A DNA stretch of 64,000 bases from Brevibacillus sp. SYP-B805 (lineage in GTDB: Bacteria > Bacillota > Bacilli > Brevibacillales > Brevibacillaceae). The first letter of the stretch is position 1. The number at the start of each line of letters is the position of its first letter. Both the position numbers and the translations under genes were made by a program. The stretch is from positions 104,568 through 168,567 of the forward strand of contig NZ_JAALGD010000011.1 of NCBI RefSeq assembly GCF_011059135.1, given 5' to 3'. Of the stretch, positions 42,051 to 51,109 are shown piece by piece. The notes below the pieces were generated by a model that was given only the letters and a program-made list of their open reading frames with translations, had not been told where the DNA came from and ran no database searches.

Positions 42051-43199
42051 ATGCTGAAAGATCGAAGAGGATCGTTTCTAGATCTGAACGCCCTCTTTGT
42101 GCTGGGGGCGTTTACGGTCCTGCTGCTGCATATCGTCGGCTTTTTTATGGAAGCACAGGATCTCTATCCATCGAATCAGGATGTGGAAGCCGTTATCATT
42201 ATCCTGCTGCGGTTTGGCCGTTCCCTGTTCGTATTCGGGACCGGCCTGCTGCTCTTTTATTGGTACAAACACCGACCCGTGGATTGGAAGACGTTCTGGT
42301 ACAAGCGGTGGACAGCCATCGTGCTGCCTTATCTGATCTGGACCGCCATCTATACCTACGTCACGTTTCAAACCTTTGATCCCACGGTGCTGGTGCCGGA
42401 ATTTCTGTACAGCCTGCTGACCGGCAGCTCCTTTTACCATCTCTACTACATTCCGGTCTATCTGCAGCTGAACTTGCTATTTATGCTGGGCAAAAGCTTC
42501 CTGGAACGCCACACGCGGCTGCCGCTGGTCGCTGGCGTGATGGTCCTGCAGGCGGCGATTTACGCGCTGTTTCACTATCTCTTTGTCGACCCGGTTATTC
42601 CCGGGATCGATTGGCACGCATCCCCCGGTTTGCAGCTGTTGAACCATTTCTATGTCAACGGCCAGACCTATGTGTTCAACTATCTGTTTTACTTCGTGCT
42701 GGGAGCTTACGCCGGACTTCATCTGGAGGCATGGCGCAGCCTGGTGCATCGCCTGCGCTATCTCTCCCTGCTGGCGTTGGCACTCACCAGCGCGGCGATC
42801 GTCGGGCGCTACCTGTTCGGCCAGGTCACCTATCAAGAAGGGTTGAACATTTTTCATCCCCTCTACATGCTCTATACGACCTGTTTCATTGCCGGCCTGT
42901 ATCCGATCTCCCGCTACCTGGGCAATCTGCCCGTTTTGAAAGATCGGCTGGCAGCTCTGGCCAAACAAAATATGGCCATTTACCTGGTTCACCCGCTCGT
43001 GCTGTTTCTGTTGGAGAGCTACGTGATTTTCCGACTGCCCTTCTCGGTTTTCGGACTGTCGCTGCTGATGTTTCTCCTCAGCGTCCCGATAAGCATCTGG
43101 CTCTATCAGCACACCTCTCCGGCCTTCTGGAGACGCCGCCGCCTCCGGGCCCGAGCCCCGCACAGGCAGCCGGTATACCACAGGGAAAATCCGGTGTAA
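42051..43199 (+). CDS. membrane acyltransferase (acyltransferase 3 family)
   Basis: 382 aa with about ten membrane segments. The N-terminal helix FVLGAFTVLLLHIVGFFM carries the conserved His expected in the active site of this family; RFGRSLFVFGTGLLLFYW and WKTFWYKRWTAIVLPYLIW follow (landmarks near 55 and 85). Members O-acylate surface polysaccharides, teichoic acids or peptidoglycan; the substrate is unknown. The C-terminus is very basic (FWRRRRLRARAPHR). The start at 42051 follows an AGGTCAGAAGGA site. An inverted repeat with CCCTCCGC/GCGGAGGG lies in the 71-bp gap after lipL. Confidence 0.8.
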   Translation: MLKDRRGSFLDLNALFVLGAFTVLLLHIVGFFMEAQDLYPSNQDVEAVIIILLRFGRSLFVFGTGLLLFYWYKHRPVDWKTFWYKRWTAIVLPYLIWTAIYTYVTFQTFDPTVLVPEFLYSLLTGSSFYHLYYIPVYLQLNLLFMLGKSFLERHTRLPLVAGVMVLQAAIYALFHYLFVDPVIPGIDWHASPGLQLLNHFYVNGQTYVFNYLFYFVLGAYAGLHLEAWRSLVHRLRYLSLLALALTSAAIVGRYLFGQVTYQEGLNIFHPLYMLYTTCFIAGLYPISRYLGNLPVLKDRLAALAKQNMAIYLVHPLVLFLLESYVIFRLPFSVFGLSLLMFLLSVPISIWLYQHTSPAFWRRRRLRARAPHRQPVYHRENPV

Positions 43200-43208
43200 G
43201 CAGCTTTT

Positions 43209-43235
43209 TGCCCGGCGATGGCTGGGCATTTTTTC
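43209..43235 (+). terminator. terminator of the acyltransferase gene
   Basis: TGCCC and GGGCA form a short stem followed by TTTTTTC, 10 bases after the stop. Confidence 0.6.
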
Positions 43236-43364
43236 TTAAATGGCGTTTTTGCCATTTATCTCGGGCAGCCGATCCAGTATGATGGTAAATGGGAGATCCA
43301 TGTTACCTGGATGATGTCAATCATGCCGGGTGGGCTTACCATTTGTAAGGCAGGTGCAGTCAAC

Positions 43365-43814
43365 ATGCATACAACAAACGAATTCCTGAATACCCGGATA
43401 AAAGAGCTGATGATCTCCTCCCCCAAAGTGGCCCATGTGCAGTTGGGCAATTCGCTGGAACATGCCCTGCTCGTCCTGATCAAATCCGGTTATTCGGCCA
43501 TTCCGGTGCTGGACAGCAGTTACCGGATTCAGGGGCAAATCAGCACCACCATGATCCTTGATCATATCCTCGGTCTGGAACGGATTGAATATGAAAAACT
43601 GGGCGATCATACGGTAGACGAAGTGATGAACAGGAAAATTCCCCGCATGAAAGAATCGGAACACTTCCTGAAAGCGCTGGAATTGTCCATCAACCATCCC
43701 TTCGTCTGCATTGAAAACGAGGAGGGACTGTTCCTCGGGATACTCACCCGCAAAAACATTTTGGCGCTGGTATACCAGTATTTCCGCCAGCAGGAAGGGG
43801 CAAAGAACACCTGA
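43365..43814 (+). CDS. cbpB: CBS-domain c-di-AMP-binding protein CbpB (YkuL-like)
   Basis: 149 aa, a pair of CBS motifs (about 15-75 and 85-145) and nothing else: ALLVLIKSGYSAIPVLDSSYRIQGQIST in the first, FVCIENEEGLFLGILTRKNIL in the second. The size and layout match Bacillus YkuL/CbpB, which binds cyclic di-AMP and signals to Rel under low c-di-AMP. The ATG at 43365 has GGCAGGTG 8 bases upstream. The ligand is inferred from the family. Confidence 0.82.
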   Translation: MHTTNEFLNTRIKELMISSPKVAHVQLGNSLEHALLVLIKSGYSAIPVLDSSYRIQGQISTTMILDHILGLERIEYEKLGDHTVDEVMNRKIPRMKESEHFLKALELSINHPFVCIENEEGLFLGILTRKNILALVYQYFRQQEGAKNT

Positions 43815-43831
43815 TCATTCAGGTGTTCTTG
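43802..43831. terminator. bidirectional terminator between cbpB and the YheC/D gene
   Basis: AAGAACACCTGA and TCAGGTGTTCTT form a 12-bp perfect stem. It overlaps the end of cbpB and the end of the convergent gene. Confidence 0.75.
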
Positions 43832-44883
43832 CTTTGTTTGAACAAGCTCTTGCCGTACTCAAGCGGGTGCCGGTAAGTGCGTTTAAACATCTCCAGCTCT
43901 CCCGCCTCAAAAAAAGAGTACCGTTGATCCCGCACGTTCACTTCGATCAGATAGGGATTTCCTTCGCGATCGATCCCCATATCCAGTCCCAAATCGGCCA
44001 GGGAGGGAAAATGCTTGGCGTACTCCTTGGCGATCATCCGTGCCGCCACCGCGAGCCTGGATTTGACCTGGGCGATTTTCTCCTGTGGAAACAGGGAAGC
44101 CAGCACCTGGTCAAGCGGTACGGCATGACCGCCTCGAGCGAGGTTGCTCAGCTTGTTGTACCGGTTGGACACCTTGGCGACCATCCCGGAAACGCACCAT
44201 TCCCGCGTGCCATCCCGCTGCACCGAGACCCGGACATCAAAGGTCCGATCCTGGTATTTGGCAAGGGGGATTCCCTGCTGAACCAGGAAGCGGCGGCGTC
44301 CCACCCATCCCCTCATGGCCGTCATCAGCCTGACTTTGTCCGTTCGCTTGCGCAGCTTGGACGAGACGGTCAAAAAGCGGTCGCCCTTCCGTTCGATCCT
44401 GACCACCCCTTCCCCTACCGAACCCACAGCCGGTTTCACATAAACGACATCAAACTTGCCCAAAAACTGAACGAGCGTAGGTCGGGTAAACAATCTGGTC
44501 TTCGGCAGATAAGGTCGCAGTTGTTCGTTTTTCCACAGCAATTGATGGACGCTTCCCTTATCACGCACCACCAGTTCATTGTAAACCTTGTAATGCCTGC
44601 TTAACTGGCGGATAATCGCCCTGGTGGACGGCTGCCCGCTGAGCACGCGGTTGTGGATGACTGCGGGAATGCGGATGGCTCGCGGCACCAGACGGGTTCC
44701 GTTCCAGAAATGACCTATTACCCGTTTGGCTTTCAGATCGACGTGCAGCGGATGAAAAAATACGGGCTCCAGCCCCAGCTCTTTTCCAATCTCTGCATAA
44801 TAATCCAACCGTTCATAGGTTTGTTTTCCGGCAATACCCTTCTGCATAAGCGCCCAATCCAGCATGATCCCGATTCGGTCCAA
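43819..44883 (-). CDS. YheC/YheD-family spore-coat-associated ATP-grasp protein
   Basis: 354 aa from a TTG at 44883, chosen because AGAGGGG lies 7 bases upstream and the product then starts MDRIGIMLD, the usual family start; the ATG at 44988 has no site. ATP-grasp elements are KFDVVYVKPAVGSVGEGVVRI near 160, VQQGIPLAKYQDRTFDVRV near 225, and ADLGLDMGIDREGNPYLIEVN near 300 (the metal-binding D-x-N). Members are found on Bacillus spores, but their ligase reaction is unknown. Confidence 0.85.
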   Translation of the reverse strand: MDRIGIMLDWALMQKGIAGKQTYERLDYYAEIGKELGLEPVFFHPLHVDLKAKRVIGHFWNGTRLVPRAIRIPAVIHNRVLSGQPSTRAIIRQLSRHYKVYNELVVRDKGSVHQLLWKNEQLRPYLPKTRLFTRPTLVQFLGKFDVVYVKPAVGSVGEGVVRIERKGDRFLTVSSKLRKRTDKVRLMTAMRGWVGRRRFLVQQGIPLAKYQDRTFDVRVSVQRDGTREWCVSGMVAKVSNRYNKLSNLARGGHAVPLDQVLASLFPQEKIAQVKSRLAVAARMIAKEYAKHFPSLADLGLDMGIDREGNPYLIEVNVRDQRYSFFEAGELEMFKRTYRHPLEYGKSLFKQSKNT

Positions 44884-44974
44884 GTCGTATCCCCTCTTAC
44901 TCATGCAAAATAGTTCGCGATCTATCAACAGGGTATGTGTGGAGAGCAGGAAGGGTTTGCCTATTTTCACAATG

Positions 44975-45101
44975 CCCCGCCGACCCAAGCTGACGCTCCA
45001 CCCGCTTGGCGATAGCTAACCCTCTCCCCACTCGGCGATAGCTAGCGCTGTGCCGAGTGGGGCCCTCTCTGTGACGAGTGGGGGCCCTTGCTGGGATCGA
45101 C
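44975..45101. repeat. B1: nested GC-rich hairpin repeat
   Basis: It begins with CCCCGCCGACCCAAGCTGAC then GCTCCACCCGCT, shared with B2 at 58689 (CCCCGCCGACTTAAGCTGAC, GCTCCACCCACT). An inner perfect stem CCCCACTCGGC/GCCGAGTGGGG (45026-45036, 45052-45062) encloses a GGCGATAGC-type apex, which also occurs a second time at 45008. It ends with GGCCCTTGCTGG..CGACGG, as in B2. It lies in the 266-bp gap between kbl and the YheC/D gene. Confidence 0.7.
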
Positions 45102-45111
45102 GGCTTGCAAA

Positions 45112-45140
45112 CAAAAAATCCACCACGAGGGTGGATTTTG
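45112..45140 (-). terminator. terminator of tdh-kbl
   Basis: On the minus strand AAAATCCACC and GGTGGATTTT pair over 10 bases, followed by TTTTG, 10 bases after the kbl stop. Confidence 0.8.
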
Positions 45141-45149
45141 CGACAGGCG

Positions 45150-46328
45150 TCATGAGATGATGTTCAGTTCTTTCCCCACTTTTTCAAAGACGTTCAAAGC
45201 GGTTTGCAGATCTTCCTTGCTGTGTGCAGCCGTGACAATGGTTCGAACCCGCGCAGCCCCTTCCGGCACGGTGGGGTACGCGATGCCGGTTCCCATGACC
45301 CCTTCTTCCAGCAGACGGTCGGAGAACTTCATGGCAAGCGCCCCATCACCGACGATGACGGGCGTAACTGGCGATTCGCTGTTCCCGGTGTTAAAACCGA
45401 GTGCGCGCAGGCCATTTTTGAAGAAGCGGGTGTTCTCCCACAGTTTCTCGATCAGCTCCGGCTCTTCCAGCAGCACATCCAGGGCGGCGATGCAGGCAGC
45501 CGTTACCGCCGGCGGATGGGAAGTGCTGAACAAAAACGGGCGGCCGCGATGGATCAGATAATCGCGCACGGTTTGGGTGCTTGCCACATACCCTCCGAGA
45601 ACGCCGATCGCCTTGGAAAGCGTTCCCACCTGAATATGTACGCGACCATGCAGGCCGAAATGATCGACGGTGCCCCGGCCGTTTCTGCCGAAGACCCCGC
45701 TGGCGTGCGCGTCATCCACCATCACCAGGGCATCGTACTTTTCCGCCAGCTCGACGATCTCCGGCAGCGGAGCCACGTCTCCATCCATGGAGAAGACGCC
45801 ATCGGTCACGATCAGGCGCGTGCGATACTGCTGCGTCTCTTTCAGGGCCTGTTCAAGATCGCTCATGTCGCTGTGCTTGTAAATCCGGCGCGCCGCCTTG
45901 GTCAAGCGGATCCCGTCGATGATGGACGCATGGTTGAGCGCATCGGAGATCACCACGTCCTTCTCGTCCAGAAGAGCGCTCAGCACGCCGACATTGGCGG
46001 TGAAGCCGGATTGGAAAACCAGGGCGGCTTCCGTGTGCTTGAAGTCAGCGAGGCGTCTTTCCAGCTCCTGATGCATGGTAAACGTCCCCACGATCGTGCG
46101 CACCGATCCGGTTCCCGCGCCAAACTCTTCGACCGCCTTCAAGGCTGCGGCCTTCAGCTTGGGGTGGGTGGTCAAACCGAGATAGTTGTTGGAGGAGAGC
46201 TGGATCACCTCCCGGCCGTTGATGGTCACGCGCGGCCCTTGATCGCTTTCAATCTCCACCAGATGGCGAAACGTGCCCTTCTCTTTCAACAGGTCCAGTT
46301 CCGCCTGCAGATGTTCAAATCCTTTCAT
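45150..46328 (-). CDS. kbl: glycine C-acetyltransferase (2-amino-3-ketobutyrate CoA ligase)
   Basis: 392 aa, fold-type I PLP enzyme. [14 protein letters not shown] near 46, [13 protein letters not shown] near 203, and the PLP lysine in [13 protein letters not shown] near 240. It splits 2-amino-3-ketobutyrate with CoA into glycine and acetyl-CoA. It follows tdh by 12 bp with a GGAGGTTGAC site. Confidence 0.96.
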   Translation of the reverse strand: MKGFEHLQAELDLLKEKGTFRHLVEIESDQGPRVTINGREVIQLSSNNYLGLTTHPKLKAAALKAVEEFGAGTGSVRTIVGTFTMHQELERRLADFKHTEAALVFQSGFTANVGVLSALLDEKDVVISDALNHASIIDGIRLTKAARRIYKHSDMSDLEQALKETQQYRTRLIVTDGVFSMDGDVAPLPEIVELAEKYDALVMVDDAHASGVFGRNGRGTVDHFGLHGRVHIQVGTLSKAIGVLGGYVASTQTVRDYLIHRGRPFLFSTSHPPAVTAACIAALDVLLEEPELIEKLWENTRFFKNGLRALGFNTGNSESPVTPVIVGDGALAMKFSDRLLEEGVMGTGIAYPTVPEGAARVRTIVTAAHSKEDLQTALNVFEKVGKELNIIS

Positions 46329-46340
46329 ATGTCAACCTCC

Positions 46341-47369
46341 TTACGGGAGTAATACCACTTTGCCGCATTTGCCGCTTACCATCAGCTCGAAGCCCTCGCG
46401 GAAGTTTTCCAGCGGCAGGGTATGCGTAATGATCGGCGTGACATCCACCTGTCCGGAATGAAGCAGCCCGGACGTTTGGCGCCAGGTTTCATACATTTTG
46501 CGCCCGGTGATCCCTTGAACGGTGACGCCTTTAAACACAATCTGATTGGTGATGTCGAGCTCGACCGGTTTGGTCGGCAGACTCAGGATCGACATGCGTC
46601 CCCCGTTGGTCAGCATCTCGAAGGCTTGGCGAATGGCCACCGGATGGCCGGACATTTCGCAAACCACTTCCACGCCAGTCCCTTCCGTCACCTGCATGAC
46701 GCGCTTGACCGGATCTTCGTTCATGGAATTGATGGTCACCGTAGCGCCTACCTTGCGCGCCAGGTCGAGGCGGTACTCATTGACGTCCAGCGCAATCACT
46801 TCGGTTGCCCCCGATGCCTTCGCCACCGCTACCGCCATGATCCCGATCGGTCCGCAGCCGACAACCGCCACGGTTTTTCCGGCAACCGGACCGGCCAGTA
46901 CCGTGTGCACGGCATTGCCCATCGGCTCCTGGATCGATGCTTTTTCGAACGGCATATCCGTCGGGTTTTTCCAGATATTTTCGGCGGGCATCTTCACATA
47001 TTCCGCAAAGCACCCCTGGAAGTCCACACCCAGGATTTTGGTATGCTGACAGATATGATATTGGCCGGTCTTGCACTGCAGGCATTGATGGCAGACCACG
47101 TGGGTCTCCGCCGAAACATGATCTCCCACCTTGACGCCTGTCACCTGGCTTCCGACCTCCACCACTACGCCGGAAAATTCATGGCCGAACACCATGGGCG
47201 CCTTGATTCTGCTTTCCGCCCATGCGTCCCAGGTGTAGATATGCACGTCTGTACCGCAGATGGAGGTTGCTTTTACCTGGATCAGCACTTCATGCGGTTC
47301 GATGCGCGGAATCGGAACCTCGCGCAGTTCGGCTCCGGGGCCGGCGTGGTGTTTCATGATTGCCTTCAT
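46341..47369 (-). CDS. tdh: L-threonine 3-dehydrogenase
   Basis: 342 aa zinc-dependent alcohol dehydrogenase. Catalytic zinc motif TSICGTDVHIYTWD near 37, GHEFSGVVVEVG near 62, structural Cys cluster CHQCLQCKTGQYHIC near 93, and NAD-binding GCGPIGIMAVAVAKASGA near 174. It oxidises threonine to 2-amino-3-ketobutyrate for Kbl. The start at 47369 gives GGGAAC a normal spacing; ATGs at 47381 and 47402 are alternatives. Confidence 0.95.
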   Translation of the reverse strand: MKAIMKHHAGPGAELREVPIPRIEPHEVLIQVKATSICGTDVHIYTWDAWAESRIKAPMVFGHEFSGVVVEVGSQVTGVKVGDHVSAETHVVCHQCLQCKTGQYHICQHTKILGVDFQGCFAEYVKMPAENIWKNPTDMPFEKASIQEPMGNAVHTVLAGPVAGKTVAVVGCGPIGIMAVAVAKASGATEVIALDVNEYRLDLARKVGATVTINSMNEDPVKRVMQVTEGTGVEVVCEMSGHPVAIRQAFEMLTNGGRMSILSLPTKPVELDITNQIVFKGVTVQGITGRKMYETWRQTSGLLHSGQVDVTPIITHTLPLENFREGFELMVSGKCGKVVLLP

Positions 47370-47516
47370 CGTAGTTCCCATCCTTGCTCTATCCTTTCCC
47401 AAATCATTGGCAGCGATTACTTTATCTTTAGCATATCACAGGGAACTTTTACGTGTCCATACGACAAAGACATAACCACATTTATTCGTACATTTGTCTT
47501 TTTCAGGTGGACTTCA

Positions 47517-48074
47517 TCACTTCCGCCGTTCGATCGCCAGCAGAAAGGGGGCTTGGTTTTGCTGGTTCACGTACTGGTATTTCAGGACGAGAAAGCTGGT
47601 TTGATCCAGTTCCGTGCAGTACTTCTCCACGGCTTCCTTCTCAATCTGGCCGGCGGGATGTCCCCAGTAGACCACGATGGTCATGATCCCCCCTGGCCGC
47701 AAGCGTTCCAGGCCCGCTTCGATCGCCTGGATCGTGGTCGCTGCCTGTGTCGTAATCTCCTTGTTGCCGCCCGGCAGGTAGCCCAAGTTAAACATGATCG
47801 CGCCCGCTTCCAGATCCAGCTGCCCCATCTCCACATGGCTGGCCAGCCGCATCTCGACGCGATCGAGCACGCCTTCGCGTTCCAGCCGCGCTTTCGTCTT
47901 TGCCATCGCTTCCGGCTGGATGTCGTAGGCAATCACGTGCCCGCTCTCCCCAACCAGTCTGGCCAGAAAAAGCGTATCGTTGCCATTCCCCATGGTTGCA
48001 TCGATGACGGTTTCCCCGGCTGAAACGCGTTCGATAATGAGTCTTCTAGCCACTTCCAGAACATTGGGTAACAC
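47517..48074 (-). CDS. mnmM: tRNA (mnm5s2U34) methyltransferase MnmM (YtqB-like)
   Basis: 185 aa Rossmann methyltransferase. The N-terminal SAM motif VIDATMGNGNDTLFLA near 23 and IMFNLGYLPGGNKEITTQ near 95 are the YtqB/MnmM hallmarks; VVYWGHPAGQIEKEAV near 137 follows. It makes the final methylation of wobble uridine in some Gram-positive tRNAs. The start at 48074 has a weak GCAAGGTG site. Confidence 0.85.
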   Translation of the reverse strand: MLPNVLEVARRLIIERVSAGETVIDATMGNGNDTLFLARLVGESGHVIAYDIQPEAMAKTKARLEREGVLDRVEMRLASHVEMGQLDLEAGAIMFNLGYLPGGNKEITTQAATTIQAIEAGLERLRPGGIMTIVVYWGHPAGQIEKEAVEKYCTELDQTSFLVLKYQYVNQQNQAPFLLAIERRK

Positions 48075-48092
48075 CTTGCATCCTCCACTCCC

Positions 48093-48839
48093 TCAGGATA
48101 GTTGCACCTGCAGTCCGACTTTCGCCACCAGGCAGGGCCCGTTGGTAAAACCGGCAGCTTCCTCCCGCACTTCTTCCTCCCGGTACTCCGGAAAAAGATG
48201 GGTGATCATCAGCGCTTTGCATGACAGCGCTTGCGCGAGGCTGGCGGCTTCTTCGACCGACAGATGGCCCATGGGCTGCTGCGGTTTGTTGCGCCGCAGG
48301 AAGGTGCCTTCGCAGATAAAGAGGTCGGCGCCGGCTGCGAACGGCTTCCAGTCTGTCCCCGGCCCGCTGTCCGCTCCATAAACCAGCGTTTTCCCTCCCG
48401 CTTCAATTTTAACCGCATAGCACGGCATGGCGTGGTCGGTCCGCCAAAAGGAGAGCTGCATATCGACAATGGTGGCACGCGCAGTGTCGTCGATCGGCAG
48501 ATGTTTGGTCGCCTGCCGATAGGTCATCTCCCGTGCCTTCTCCGCCGGCTCCGGCGGGGCATAAAGCGGCAGCGGCTCCACCGGGGAGCGTTCCCCGGAC
48601 TGCTGGTGCACCATCAAACCGTACTGCAATACCCCCACATCAGCTACATGATCATGATGATAATGGGAAAGCACGACCGCATCAAGCTGATACAGCGGCA
48701 GATATCTGCCCAATTGGCTGATCACCCCGCTCCCGCAATCCAGCAGCAGATTGGCTTGTTCCGTCTGGATCAGATACCCCGGCGTGGCTCCACCCGGCCC
48801 CGGATAAGGAGACTGGCATCCCAATACCGTTACACGCAT
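48093..48839 (-). CDS. MBL-fold metallo-hydrolase (YhfI-like)
   Basis: 248 aa. The metal-binding motif SHYHHDHVADV near 60, TDHAMPCYAVKIEAG near 135, YGADSGPGTDW near 155, EGTFL near 178 and MITHLFPEY near 213 complete the ligand set of a two-metal metallo-beta-lactamase fold. It resembles Bacillus YhfI and RNase Z-like hydrolases; the substrate is unknown. The start at 48839 gives AAAGGA a spacing of 9. Confidence 0.85.
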   Translation of the reverse strand: MRVTVLGCQSPYPGPGGATPGYLIQTEQANLLLDCGSGVISQLGRYLPLYQLDAVVLSHYHHDHVADVGVLQYGLMVHQQSGERSPVEPLPLYAPPEPAEKAREMTYRQATKHLPIDDTARATIVDMQLSFWRTDHAMPCYAVKIEAGGKTLVYGADSGPGTDWKPFAAGADLFICEGTFLRRNKPQQPMGHLSVEEAASLAQALSCKALMITHLFPEYREEEVREEAAGFTNGPCLVAKVGLQVQLS

Positions 48840-48891
48840 AATCATCATTCCTTTTCATAGGATGGGAATAGATTGGGACAGGAGGTTGACG

Positions 48892-49929
48892 ATGCAAAAC
48901 ACGATAAAACCTGCCCTGCAAATCACGTTTACCTACATCGGAACGGTCGTAGGGGCCGGTTTCGCCTCCGGAAGAGAGATCCTGGAATTCTTTGTGCAGT
49001 ACGGCATGCAGGGGTTTATCGGGATCCTGCTCGCGACGGCTTTGTTTGTCTGGGCCGGGGTAAGGGTGATGCTGATCGCCCACCGCATCCAGGCCGAATC
49101 GTATCAGGACATCAGCGTCTATCTGTTTGGCCGTACGATCGGTTCCCTGTTCAATCTGATTCTGCTCACCGTTTTGCTGGGCACCACATCCGTCATGCTG
49201 GCGGCGACCGGCGCCCTGTTTGCGGAAAGTTTTCACCTGCCCGCCCAACTGGGCATCTGGTTGAGCATGGTATGTATCTTTTGGGTCTCCCAAAAAGGGC
49301 TGCGGGGCATCCACTCCGTCAACAGCCTGTTTGTGCCCACGCTCTTCGGATTTACCTGCCTGGTGTTTCTCCATGCGCAGCCTTGGCTGGCGGAAGGATC
49401 CTCCCTTGTCGAGGCGGCCAAGCCGTGGGCATGGATCAGCTCCCCCCTCTATTATGTCGCGCTGAATGTCACGCTGGCGCAGGCCGTTCTGGTTCCGATC
49501 GGCAAGGAAAGCCAAACGGAAAAACCCCTCATCGTAGGCGGCATTCTGGGAGGGGTGGGAATCGGTTTCCTGCTCCTCCTTGCCTATGCCTCGATGATCG
49601 TGCATCTCCCGGACATTCACCGTGCCCAGATGCCGATGATTGCGCTCTTGGCCGGTCTGGGGAAAGGCATCACGACGGTCTTTGCCGTGCTCGTCTTCGC
49701 GGAAGTGTTCTCGACGCTGGTCGCCAACGTGTTCGGGCTTGTGCAGCAAGTCAGGCAGCTCGTGCCCATCTCCGCCTCCTTCCTCTCCCTGTTCATCCTG
49801 ACCATCTGCTACCTGATCAGCTTCATTGGCTTCCGTTCCCTTTTAGCTCTATTGTACCCGTTATTCGGGCAGTTCGTCGTGCTCTTTTTGCTCATGCTGT
49901 TCTGGCGACAGTGGAAGCCGAAGCAATAA
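48892..49929 (+). CDS. YkvI-family membrane transporter
   Basis: 345 aa with about ten membrane segments. The N-terminal TYIGTVVGAGFASGREILEFF contains the unwound-helix glycine motif of LeuT-fold transporters (VGAGFASGRE), characteristic of the YkvI family. The substrate is unknown, perhaps an amino acid. The ATG at 48892 is set by ACAGGAGGTTGAC. It is divergent from the MBL gene and convergent with korB through repeat R2. Confidence 0.8.
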   Translation: MQNTIKPALQITFTYIGTVVGAGFASGREILEFFVQYGMQGFIGILLATALFVWAGVRVMLIAHRIQAESYQDISVYLFGRTIGSLFNLILLTVLLGTTSVMLAATGALFAESFHLPAQLGIWLSMVCIFWVSQKGLRGIHSVNSLFVPTLFGFTCLVFLHAQPWLAEGSSLVEAAKPWAWISSPLYYVALNVTLAQAVLVPIGKESQTEKPLIVGGILGGVGIGFLLLLAYASMIVHLPDIHRAQMPMIALLAGLGKGITTVFAVLVFAEVFSTLVANVFGLVQQVRQLVPISASFLSLFILTICYLISFIGFRSLLALLYPLFGQFVVLFLLMLFWRQWKPKQ

Positions 49930-49931
49930 TG

Positions 49932-49958
49932 AAAAACCTCTCCGCATGGGAGAGGTTT
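49932..49958 (-). terminator. hairpin copy at the 3' side of repeat R2
   Basis: ACCTCTCC and GGAGAGGT with a short loop; on the minus strand it is followed by TTTTTC. It differs from the copy at 50207-50235 only in the loop (GCAT versus GCTC). In the orientation of R2 (minus) it is the terminator after the element. Confidence 0.75.
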
Positions 49959-50206
49959 CAGTGCAGACAAAGTCGGTCGATCATGGGTAATGGTTCCTGC
50001 TCGCTCTCTTGACGACCCGCGAGGAAGTGAGCTTTTGTCCGCTCCGAAACGCGACGCGGGCAGGGGGCTCAACATCTGGGCGGCTCAGCGAAGTGAGACT
50101 CACGCCCCCTGTTTCCCCGCGTCTTTGTTTCTCCGCTGAGTCGGTCGTCAAAGGAGCTCGCCTGGCCCCATTACTCCATGCCCCAAACAGAAGTTTGTCA
50201 TCAGTC
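49959..50206 (-). repeat. R2: full-length terminator-associated intergenic repeat
   Basis: About 248 bp, the reverse-complement homologue of R1. Its ends are imperfect inverted repeats: 49982-50017 and 50143-50180 pair over about 28 of 37 positions, including CATGG at the tips and TTGACGACC at the inner ends. An inner helix pairs 50053-50068 with 50104-50123 (16 bp with a 4-nt bulge), capped by GTGAGACTCAC. It lies in the gap between convergent ykvI-like and korB genes, flanked on both sides by the same hairpin. Confidence 0.8.
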
Positions 50207-50235
50207 AAAAACCTCTCCGCTCGGGAGAGGTTTTT
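50207..50235. terminator. hairpin copy at the 5' side of repeat R2, bidirectional terminator
   Basis: AAAAACCTCTCC and GGGAGAGGTTTTT pair with T-tracts in both directions, directly after the korB stop (50243, minus). It can end korB transcripts before R2 and plus-strand transcripts after R2. Confidence 0.8.
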
Positions 50236-50242
50236 GGCGTGA

Positions 50243-51109
50243 TTACGCGAATTCCGCAACCAGTTTGTTGAACTCTTCTTCCGTGATGTGCAAATCCTGG
50301 TAGGCAAGCGCTTCTTCTTTGAAGCCTGGCACTTTTTGTTCGTAGGATTGCGACTCGGTATTTTGATAGATGAGACCGTTCAGCAAGCCATTGTACTGCA
50401 TCGAGTAGGACATCGCCTTGACGCGGTCATGCGGATCGTATCCTTCAATGCTGTCGACCGGCACGATGTTTTCCTTGAACCAGTCGTAGGTATTTACCTT
50501 GTTGTAGGTGACACAAGGGCTGAAGACGTTGATGAGGGCGAAGCCTTTGTGCTGGATGCCTTTTTCGATCAGTTCGGTCAAACCTTTCAGGTCGCTGGAG
50601 AACGATTGGGCCACGAAGGTAGCTCCAACGGAGAGCGCCAGCTCAACCGGGGAGATCGCCGACTCGATCGAACCAGCCGGTGTGGACTTCGTGACGAATC
50701 CGGCAGCGGAGCGCGGAGACGTCTGTCCTTTGGTCAACCCGTAGATTTGGTTGTCCATGACGATATAGGTGATATCCATGTTGCGGCGGATGGCATGCAC
50801 GGTATGTCCCATCCCGATCGCGAAGCCGTCACCGTCACCGCCTGCCGCAATGACAGTCAGCTCGCGGTTGGCCATTTTCAAACCTTGCGCGATCGGCAGC
50901 GCACGGCCGTGTACACCGTGGAAGCCGTAGCAGTTCACGTAGCCGGAGATGCGCCCCGAACAGCCGATACCGGATACAATGGCCAGTTGCTCAGGCTCCA
51001 GACCTACGTTTGCAGCCGCCCGCTGGATGGCCGCCTGAACGGAGAAGTCACCGCAACCCGGGCACCAGTTCGGTTTGACATTATTGCGGAATTCTTTCAT
51101 AGTCGCCAT
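50243..51109 (-). CDS. korB: 2-oxoacid:ferredoxin oxidoreductase, beta subunit
   Basis: 288 aa. Thiamine-diphosphate subunit: NWCPGCGDFSVQAA near 14 (conserved cysteines), GIGCSGRISGY near 45, and the TPP/Mg motif GDGDGFAIGMGH near 92. With KorA it oxidises 2-oxoglutarate or a related 2-oxoacid to the acyl-CoA, reducing ferredoxin. Its start lies inside the end of korA (29-bp overlap), so translation is coupled. No separate delta (ferredoxin) subunit is encoded here. Confidence 0.93.
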   Translation of the reverse strand: MATMKEFRNNVKPNWCPGCGDFSVQAAIQRAAANVGLEPEQLAIVSGIGCSGRISGYVNCYGFHGVHGRALPIAQGLKMANRELTVIAAGGDGDGFAIGMGHTVHAIRRNMDITYIVMDNQIYGLTKGQTSPRSAAGFVTKSTPAGSIESAISPVELALSVGATFVAQSFSSDLKGLTELIEKGIQHKGFALINVFSPCVTYNKVNTYDWFKENIVPVDSIEGYDPHDRVKAMSYSMQYNGLLNGLIYQNTESQSYEQKVPGFKEEALAYQDLHITEEEFNKLVAEFA

